Source of the DNA: Alphaproteobacteria bacterium
GTDB taxonomy: Bacteria > Pseudomonadota > Alphaproteobacteria > GCA-2731375
Assembly: GCA_028281075.1 (NCBI GenBank)
Contig: JANQKO010000509.1
Location: 1-30,779 of the forward strand
Reading direction: 5' to 3'
DNA length: 30,779 nt
Below are positions 1 through 7,000 of this stretch, piece after piece (within the stretch, counting starts at the first letter, position 1; the number at the start of each line of letters is the position of its first letter). Both the position numbers and the translations under genes were made by a program. Below the pieces are notes generated by a model that was not told the origin of the DNA, searched no databases, and was given only the letters and a program-made list of their open reading frames with translations.

Positions 1-39
1 CCGGCCACCCAACGAGCGTATGCTGAATTGGGTGGCCGG
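1..39. repeat. perfect 12-bp inverted repeat (hairpin) at window edge
   Basis: Bases 1-12 are the exact reverse complement of bases 28-39, leaving a 15-nt loop. The pairing may continue beyond the window, because the stem starts at base 1. There is no U-tract next to it, so it is not a classical intrinsic terminator on its own. It could be the end of a gene outside the window or part of a two-hairpin termination region together with 66-91. Confidence 0.6.
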
Positions 40-65
40 GTGGGGGAGCGGGCCGGTGCCGCCGA

Positions 66-91
66 GAAAATGGGCTGACAGGCCCATTTTC
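66..91 (-). terminator. intrinsic terminator-like hairpin downstream of the LysE-family gene
   Basis: Bases 66-75 pair perfectly with 82-91 around a 6-nt loop. The outer stem is a run of A on one side and T on the other, so both strands read a GC core followed by TTTT. It lies 25 bases past the stop codon of the minus-strand LysE-family gene. It may act in both directions. Confidence 0.55.
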
Positions 92-115
92 AAGCAGACT
101 CTGAGGGCGATGCCC

Positions 116-748
116 CTATTGCCGTGAGACGGCGAGATTGATGCCGAGCGCCACCAGGACGCCGCCGCCGATCCGCCGCGCCAGACGGTTGGCGCCCGGC
201 GACGCCGTCAGCCGCCGAATGATCGTGCCGGACAGCAGGATGCAAACCGCGTCCGTGATCAAGAACATCACATTGACGATGGCGCCCAGGATCAGGATCT
301 GTCCCCAGACCGGCAGCGACGCGGCGACGTCGGTGAATTGCGGCAGGAACGACAGGTAGAAGATCGCCGTCTTCGGGTTCAGCAGCTCGACGACGATGCT
401 GTCGCGGACCGCCCGGCCATCCGGCTTTGCGGCGGCCGTCGCGAACCGGGGCGCGGAGAGGTCGGCGGACCTGAAAAAGCCGATGCCGAGCCAGACCAGA
501 TAGGCGGCGCCGGCGAGTTTCACCATCGTGTAGAGAACGGGCAGCGTCGCCAGCAGCACGGCCAATCCGAACGCCGCTGCGGCGATATGCACATAGCCCG
601 CGACATGGAACCCCAGCGCCGACAGCCAGCCGGCGCGGCGCCCCCGCGCCATCGTCTGCGCTGCCGCGTAGAACATCCCCGGTCCCGGCACGCAGGCAAA
701 CACCGCGGTCGCCAGAAAGAACGGGATCAGCAGTTCGAAGGCAGGCAT
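116..748 (-). CDS. LysE/RhtB family amino-acid exporter
   Basis: The 210-residue protein is the usual length for the LysE/RhtB family of inner-membrane exporters, which expel amino acids such as lysine, homoserine or threonine using the membrane potential. The N-terminus has a hydrophobic segment followed by the family-typical PGPGMFYAAAQTMARGRRAG stretch (residues about 22-41). Five or six hydrophobic segments follow, including a GAAYLVWLGIGFFRS helix and a LLNPKTAIFYLSFLPQF block. These are well-conserved landmarks of the family. The substrate cannot be told from sequence. The start is the ATG at 746-748; the ribosome binding site is weak. The gene stands alone and ends just before the terminator-like hairpin at 66-91. 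Confidence 0.9.
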   Translation of the reverse strand: MPAFELLIPFFLATAVFACVPGPGMFYAAAQTMARGRRAGWLSALGFHVAGYVHIAAAAFGLAVLLATLPVLYTMVKLAGAAYLVWLGIGFFRSADLSAPRFATAAAKPDGRAVRDSIVVELLNPKTAIFYLSFLPQFTDVAASLPVWGQILILGAIVNVMFLITDAVCILLSGTIIRRLTASPGANRLARRIGGGVLVALGINLAVSRQ

Positions 749-910
749 GGATGGGTCCCGGGCATCGTGCCGGACTCGTGTAGCATGGGCACGCGTCGGG
801 CCGAATGCGCGTCGCGGGCGGCAAATCGTCGCCCCTGATGCCGGTGCGGCCTGGGACGCCGGACCGCAACGAAGCGTTTGATCGCAATTGGTTTATGCCC
901 CCCTTTCGCC

Positions 911-989
911 ATCACCGGGCTTGACCCGGTGATCCGGAATCGTGCGCTGGGCACGTGCCGCCTGGATTGCCGGATCAAGTCCGGCAATG
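911..989. repeat. alphaproteobacterial-type mosaic palindromic intergenic repeat
   Basis: Three hairpins sit in a row. Bases 911-919 pair with 925-933 around the loop CTTGA. Bases 941-945 pair with 951-955. Bases 967-974 pair with 980-987 around the loop TCAAG. The first and third units are inverted copies of one another (25 nt, 19 identical). All six differences are transitions that fall in three base-paired positions, so pairing is kept in both. Short GC-rich palindromes with the core GCTTGACC or GGTCAAGC scattered between genes are typical of alphaproteobacteria; that link is from general knowledge. Confidence 0.75.
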
Positions 990-1064
990 ACCAATCGGGG
1001 AGACCGTTCGCCGAGATATCGACCTCAACAGCGCCCTTTCGGACTGGGATCTCGGACAGGACTT

Positions 1065-1142
1065 ACCGCCAAGACACCAAGGGACCGGCGATCCGAGTAC
1101 CGTGCCGGCCGCGTGCTCTTGGTGCCTTGGCGTCTTGGCGGT
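1065..1142. repeat. inverted repeat of the 'CCGCCAAGACACCAAG' type
   Basis: Bases 1065-1082 and 1125-1142 form an inverted repeat matching at 17 of 18 positions with a 42-bp spacer. The arms are built from CCAAG/CTTGG words (CTTGGTGCCTTGGCGTCTTGG on the right). Such words are a recurring intergenic element in many bacterial genomes, as far as I recall. Its function is unknown. Confidence 0.6.
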
Positions 1143-1196
1143 GACATCGGCTGCCTTGCGGCCGCCGCGACGCGGCCTGGTTTGGAGGGGCTGGGA

Positions 1197-1376
1197 ATGG
1201 ATAGCGGGCGAATAGGCGTGATCGCCGTCCTGTGCGCCGGGCTGATCGGCGGCCATGCCCCGGCGCAAACGGTGTTGGACCGTGCCGGCAGCGCCCGCGC
1301 TAACCGTAGATCAGCGTGCCGTCCTCCAGGTCGGCGGCGGGGATCTCGGTCTTCTCCGTCTCGTAGTCCTGGCTGA
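1197..1376 (+). pseudogene. signal-peptide stub, likely remnant of a truncated exported-protein gene
   Basis: An ATG at 1197 is preceded by a good ribosome binding site (GGAGGGG at 1184-1190, 6 nt spacing). It opens a frame whose first 25 residues look like a real signal peptide: MDSGRIGVIAVLCAGLIGG, then HAPAQ with an AxA-like cleavage site. After about residue 34, near base 1300, the frame runs antisense into the 3' end of the monooxygenase gene. It becomes an Arg/Ser/Pro-rich translation typical of a shadow frame and stops at 1376. I read it as the 5' end of a periplasmic-protein gene whose body has been lost. A genuine 59-residue peptide is less likely. Confidence 0.35.
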
Positions 1377-2832
1377 AGATCCAGGGCGCGCGGTCGCCCT
1401 GTTTCGGCATGATGTGTATCTTGCGCACCAGGTAGCCGGCGTTGAAGTTCTCGTCCTCGATGAACGGCTTTGCCGGCATGTCCGCGTCTTCCGCGCGCAA
1501 GCGCGGCACCACCGTCTTCGCGCCGTTGGCGTCCATGTGGTTCAGCAGCCGGCAGACGAAGCCCGAGACCAGGTCGGCCCGCATGGTCCAGCTCGCCCGC
1601 AGGTAGCCGAACACCCAGGCCATGTTGGGGATGCCCGTGAACATGATGCCGCGGTGGCCCCAGCAGTCGGCGAAGTTCAGCGGCGCGCCGTCGATGGTGA
1701 AGTCGATATCGCCCAGCGCCGACAGGTTGAAACCGGTGGCGGTGACGATGATGTCGGCGTCGAGATGCCGGCCCGAGGCGAGCTGGATGCCGGTGTCGGT
1801 GAAGCTTTCGACCTGGTCCGTCACCACCGAGGCCGTGCCGGCCCGGATGCACTTGAACAGGTCGCCGTCCGGCACCACGGCCAGGCGTTGCCGCCAGGGC
1901 CGGTAGCGCGGCGTGAAATGCGTCTCGATGTCGAAATCGTCGCCGAGATAGGCCCGGGCGCTGGCGATCAGCTCCCGTTTCAGCGCCTCGGGCTCCTCGA
2001 ACGACCGGCGGATGACGGTGTTCTGGTCGAACAGGATCTTGCGCCGGACGATCTCGTGCGTCCATTCGTCGGGGATCTCGAGTTCGCGCAGCATGTCCGC
2101 GACCTCGTTGCTGTTCGGCCGGGCGTAGAAGTAGGTCGGCGAGCGCTGCAGCATGGTGACATGCGCGCAGTCGCCGGCCATGGCCGGGATCATCGTCGCC
2201 GCCGTGGCGCCCGAGCCGATGACGACGACTTGTCTGTCGCTGTAGTCCAGGTCCTCGGGCCAGGTCTGCGGATGCACGATCGGGCCCCGGAACCGGTCCA
2301 TGCCCGGGAAGTCCGGCGTATAGCCCGCCGAATGCCGGTAATAGCCCTGGCACATCCACAGGAAGTCGCAGGTGAAGCGCAGCGTCTCGTCGCCGCCGCC
2401 GTTGTCACCCCGGCGCCGCACATCCAGCGTCCAGCGCTTGTCCTCGCCCGATCAGCTTGCCCGCGCCACTTCGTGGCCGTAGCGGATGTGCCGGCGGATA
2501 TCCTGTTCGTCCAGCGCCTCGTCGAGGTATTTCAGGATCTCCTCGGCCGTGGCGATCGGCACCCCGGTCCAGGGCTTCCACTTGAAGCCGAAGGTGAACA
2601 GGTCGCTGTCCGAGCGGATGCCCGGAAACCTGTGCGTGCGCCAGGTGCCGCCGAACCCGTCCTGGCTTTCCAGCAGCACGAAGCGCTTGTCGGGGCAATG
2701 CCGCCGCAGGTGATAGGCCGCGTCGATCCCGGAAATCCCGGCCCCGACGATCAGCACGTCGACATGCGTCGCCGCGGCCTCCGCCGCTTGTGCGTCACCG
2801 GGCTGCGTCTTCACACCAACGTTCATCGCCAT
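1300..2832 (-). pseudogene. flavin-containing (Baeyer-Villiger type) monooxygenase gene interrupted by an in-frame TGA
   Basis: Read through, the gene encodes about 510 residues, normal for an FAD/NADPH flavoprotein monooxygenase of the FMO/type I Baeyer-Villiger class, which inserts oxygen into ketones or oxidises heteroatoms. The N-terminal part (2452-2832) has the FAD Rossmann motif GAGISG (30-35) and FGGTWRTHRFPGIRSDSD. The C-terminal part (1300-2421) has FRGPIVHPQTWP (about 181-192), matching the type I BVMO fingerprint FxGxxxHxxxW, and the NADPH Rossmann motif GSGATA (206-211). Both parts are in the same frame, separated only by TGA at 2452-2454 and ten sense codons. The context RAS-stop-SGEDKRWTLDV suggests TGG (Trp) mutated to TGA. 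TGA ends many genes in this window, so recoding is unlikely. It is a recent nonsense pseudogene, or a sequencing error. Confidence 0.85.
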
Positions 2833-3290
2833 CGCGCCTCGCTCGCCGTTGCCTCGGCCGCCCTCCGGTGGCCGGACCGCAGCGAGCCATTATAGGCGCG
2901 CTTCGGTCCGCGTCGCCCGCGACAAATCCGCTCCGTCACGGTCGCCGGTGGCGCCGCCACGGCAACTTTCGGTCGGCTTCGATCGCATTTCCGTGTTCTT
3001 TGAGCGGTTGATCCACACCTCGCCGAAAACTGGGCACTCCGGCACATTGGTCATCGCGTGCAGTTGTCGGCAACGCTGACTGGGCGTCCAGGGAAACGTC
3101 CTCGTCTTCGCCGTGAACGGATCGCGGGAGTCATTTTTGATTACGCGATTAATGGTTGCAAACCCGTATTGACGGGATCAAGATCGGCATAACAACCGAT
3201 GGGCGAGCAAGCCCGTCTAATAAGACCGGGAACGGACGGGCCGGCGCGGCTGGAATTGTCCGCCACGAACGGCAAGCAGGGGGAGGGCCG
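2833..3290. other. 458-bp intergenic region, upstream of the lipoprotein operon
   Basis: No convincing gene is seen on either strand; short frames here are compositional. The last 160 bases are less GC-rich and include GATTACGCGATTAATGG near 3139-3155 (direct repeat GATTA-cgc-GATTA). A TTGACG at 3169-3174 is followed 15 bp later by TAACAA (3190-3195). This is a weak promoter candidate for the lipoprotein operon, with sub-optimal spacing. Confidence 0.4.
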
Positions 3291-4022
3291 ATGCGCACTT
3301 CATTGGCGTGCCGTCGCGCAGGGCTGTCCGGTCCGGCCGGTGGCCGCGGGACCGTCAGCCGCTGGGCCGGCCGCGCCGCCGGCCGCCGGGTCGCCGCGGC
3401 GCTGCTGCTCGCCGGCCTCACGGCCTGCGGCTCGATCTCGCCCGAGGAAAACTTCCTCTACGGCGCGCTCGGCGTCACCGCCGTCGGCGCCCAGGCGCCC
3501 AGCCACGAGATCCAGCAGATCTACTATTTCGGCGTCTTCGACCCGCAGGACCAGTTGCCGCCGCAGATGTACCGCATCCGCGTGCACGGCCAGGCCAGCT
3601 TCATCAGCCTGATGCAGTTCGCCTCCGGGTGGGTGCCGGCGCGCTTCGTCGACTCGCTCAGCAGCAACGTCCAGTTCTCCGACGAAGGCCGGATCGAGAT
3701 CAAGAAGGGCGACGACGACCTGCTCGCCGACCTCTCCGAGGACCGCCGGCTGATGCTGTTCGGCCCGCAGGGCTTCCGCGAGGCGCCGAAGGACCACCGC
3801 CTCGTCATCGTCATGGGCTCCAGCCCCGAGGCCTTCTTCGAGGCCATGGACCAGACCGCCGGCAAGCTGTCGGAGGTGATCGAGGAGCGCCGCAACAGCC
3901 AGCTTACCGCCAAGCTGTTCCAGGCGTTGACGCTGGCCAAAGCCGACCGCGAACGCCTGACCGAGTTCCGCCGCGATCTCGAACTTTCCAGCGCGCAGCA
4001 AAAAGCCGCGACGTCGAACTAG
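3291..4022 (+). CDS. hypothetical lipoprotein, 243 residues (first gene of two-lipoprotein operon)
   Basis: I do not recognise a family. The ATG at 3291 is chosen because AGGGGGAGGG (3278-3287) lies just upstream. The first 45 residues are an unusually long Arg-rich n-region, then a hydrophobic stretch (AAALLLAGL) and the lipobox LTAC with lipid-modified Cys46. Position +2 is Gly, so outer-membrane delivery is expected by the Lol rule. The mature part begins GSISPEENFLYGALGVTAVGAQ and has IYYFGVFDPQDQLPPQMYRI, MQFASGWVPARFVDSLSS and a strand-rich centre. It ends with a Gln/Glu/Arg-rich helix likely to form a coiled coil (about 190-240). The 1572-residue lipoprotein gene starts 11 bases after the stop, so both are probably made together and may form an envelope complex. 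The partnership is inferred. Confidence 0.8.
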   Translation: MRTSLACRRAGLSGPAGGRGTVSRWAGRAAGRRVAAALLLAGLTACGSISPEENFLYGALGVTAVGAQAPSHEIQQIYYFGVFDPQDQLPPQMYRIRVHGQASFISLMQFASGWVPARFVDSLSSNVQFSDEGRIEIKKGDDDLLADLSEDRRLMLFGPQGFREAPKDHRLVIVMGSSPEAFFEAMDQTAGKLSEVIEERRNSQLTAKLFQALTLAKADRERLTEFRRDLELSSAQQKAATSN

Positions 4023-4033
4023 GGGGGATGCCC

Positions 4034-7000
4034 ATGCGCCACATCCTCACGCCGCTCACCGCCGCCACGCTGCTGGCCGCCTGCGCCGTCACCAAGATCG
4101 ACGTCGATGTCTACAAGGGACCGCTCGCGAACGAGGAAGACGTCCAGCTCGAACAAATGGCGGCCATTGCCGTCGGCGCGAAGCCTCTACTCATTCGGCT
4201 GCGTGACACGCTGGAGGGGCAACGCCGGATCAGGGACGAGCTGTTGGACAAGAAGACCGTTGCGCGGGTCCCGGCGGCACAATTTATCGATCACTACGAC
4301 CAGTGCATCACGACCGTTCTCGATCGGCGGGAAGACGAATGGCAGGAGAAAGCGGATGCTGCCAAGGCGAAGACGAAAGCAGACCCGCTGAAGGCGTCAT
4401 CCTTGCCGCTCTTCGACGAGGACGCCAAGCGGGTCAACGCGATCCTATGCCTGTACGAGGACCGCGACGCCGAGGCCGAGACACGGCTCGCGGCGCGCGC
4501 CCGGCAGGCCTATGCCGACTACCGGCGCGCCTGGGACGATTTCTCGGCGGGCCGAAGCGATCTGTGGAAGGCCGTTTTCGACGACATGTATCCGCTCGTC
4601 CGGGCCTTGGCCGCACCATCACCGAACGTCCCGCCCGATATTCGGTTCGCCGATACGCATCCGTTCTTCGGCCAAGCCGCCTGCGGCGAAAACCAACCGG
4701 CCGACCAACGGGCGGTAAACCGCCGATCCGATTGTGCCGAGCTGCTCGTGGCCCTGGTCAAGGCCTACCGGGACTTTTATACGGGCGGCGACCGCTATTT
4801 TGATTGGAACAGGGAACTCCTGAAAGCGCACGAGGCCCTGCGTCGGTTCGATGCGAACAATATGGGCATTGACCTGGATCTGGGCGACCAGCCGGCGCCG
4901 CCAGGCGACAAGCCCGGCTCCAACTACATTTTCAGCGTGTTCGGCGACCGGGTGGTGGTTCGGGCGCATGCCCGGCTGCTGTTCCCGGCGGGCGCCCGGC
5001 AGCGCGGCGCTTTCGTCGAGCGGGTAACACATACCGCGCGCAGCTTTCTTGACGCGCGCGCGGCGTTGCAACGGTGGCTGCGCATCAGCCTCGATCGCCT
5101 TGCCCTGCACGCCGCGCGGTATCCCGATCCCGACCCGACCCAGCGGCGCGTTCGTGGCGCGATCATCAATCAGATCGTGAACATCACCGGCTGGGTGCAG
5201 ATCCGGCTGCTGGTCTATCTGCACGATCAGGATCTTGTTTCGGTGTCGGCGAATCTCGCGGGTTTCCTTCGCGAGGCGGCCGTCTCCGCGAATGTCATGG
5301 CTGACAGCGCCAAACCAGCCAACTTCCGGCGTTTCCTGGACGAGCAACTCCAGATTCGGCCAGGGCAAACGGCGGCCGCGCTGGCCGAGGCAGACGCGCT
5401 TTTTGCACGGACTGGTCTCGGCGACCAGTTAGAGGAGTTATCGGCATCGCCGTCGCGGCGAGCGACTTTCGCCAAAAAATTCCAGGACGAGCTTAACCAG
5501 AACGACCTTGAACGAAACATTCCCCGGTTCCGAATTGCCGAGCGTCGGCAATTCGGCCTGTCGCGCATTATCGAGCGGCCGAACGGCGATCTCTATGGTC
5601 CCAACCGGGCCGAAGCCGACCGGGATACGTCCGAGGAGGGCGCGACCGGGCTCGAGCGTGGGCGCCTCGACGAGGGCCTGGAGACCCTGATCGAAGCCTA
5701 TCTCGACGCCGACAACCTGACCAAGACGCATGACGGCGGGAACGCCACCGAACAGGCCCACCGCTTGCGCGATGCGTTGGTGCGGTTCGCCGACAAGATC
5801 CTCTACGTGGCAAACAATGATGCGCTGTTCGACCGTGATGACGAGAAGAACGGTCTTGTCGGCATGTTTGCCGAGCGTCTGCAGCTAAGAAATCGGATCA
5901 GCGAATACGTGCTGATCCTGCAGGCCGTGGGCAACAGCATCATGATCCAGGCCAACGAGTTGCAGGCCCGCGACAGCCACCGCCACCGCCAGGAACGCGG
6001 CGCCGAGCCGGCGCGCGCCGCGCTGCGCAGAACGCTTGGCGCGTCGCCGCAGGAGGTGTTCGACTTCTATGTCGCCGCGTTGCGTCAACAGGCCGAGGAG
6101 CGGGAGACGGCGACCGCGGCGGCGCGCGCGCGGGCGGCGTCGGACCTTCAGGCCGCGGCGAATGTCCTGGCGCCCTACGTTCAGGAACTCGACGGGACGG
6201 AGCTCGACCTTGACGCGACGCCCGCGCCGACGGCGCTGACCGACGCGAGCGACGGTCCGTTGGGACGCGCGACCGTCAATGCAGGGACAGCGGTCAAGGC
6301 AGTCTGCGACAAGCTGACGGTGCCCCAACAGCGGGTGATCTCGGTCTATCTCACGGTTTTCGGCACCTCGGTCGATCGGGCATTGATCCGGGCGTTCGAC
6401 GAACTGAATGTGCACGTGCCCGATGTGGATACCTCGTGTGCGGCGATCGATGCCGTAAGGTCCAAGCTGGACCGACGCGCCGTCGACCTGCACGCCCTCG
6501 ACCTTGAAAAGGCGGTCGACAGTCTGGCGACGGATGACGATGCTTCCGTGGACCGGGCGGATGTCATTGACGCCCTGGTCAAGCGCATCGACGAGATCAA
6601 AGCCCGCGACGTGGGGCAGGGCCTGGCGGCGGTGGATGAGGAGCGCCTCACGCAGGCGAAGGCCTATTTCGGCACTCTGGTCGCGCGCGCGGATTCGGGC
6701 CCGCCCGGCGAGGTCTTTCAGCGGCTGAAGGCGCTGGACATCGACCGCGATTTTTCCATCGTGGAAGAACCCGTGACCGAGCTGATCGCCAAGGCCGATG
6801 CGGCGGCGGAAACCGCGCGCGACGAGAAGGTAACGTTCGACAAGCGGAAGATGACATACACGGACACGCGCGCGGCGTTTCTGGCGGCGCGCGATGCCGC
6901 CCGGGAAGCGACGTCGACAGCCGACAAGATACGGATCGGGCTGGCCGAACTGGCGAAGGTGCGTGAGGGCGTGATCACCGACACGGTCAAGGGTGATACG

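Larger units (their letters stand above)
749..1299. other. 551-bp non-coding region with two repeat elements and a gene stub
   Basis: This gap separates the LysE-family gene from the broken monooxygenase gene. It contains a mosaic palindromic element at 911-989, a second inverted repeat at 1065-1142 and a short open frame with signal peptide at 1197, all listed separately. The other frames here look like noise: they have Arg- and Pro-rich translations and no recognisable motif. Confidence 0.6.

Noticed and set aside
2452..2454. TGA recoded as Trp or selenocysteine
   Set aside because: TGA is the normal stop of many genes here (rimM, trmD, dapF, both permease neighbours), and no Sec insertion structure or catalytic Cys/Sec context is visible.
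2421..2470. Frameshift in the monooxygenase gene
   Set aside because: The two open frames are separated by 30 sense bases plus a TGA and are in the same frame, so it is a nonsense codon and not an indel.
3308..4033. N-terminal extension of the giant lipoprotein to base 3308
   Set aside because: The open frame overlaps the smaller lipoprotein gene out of frame, and its translation is Arg/Pro-rich low-complexity. The lipoprotein signal and G-rich ribosome binding site place the start at 4034.
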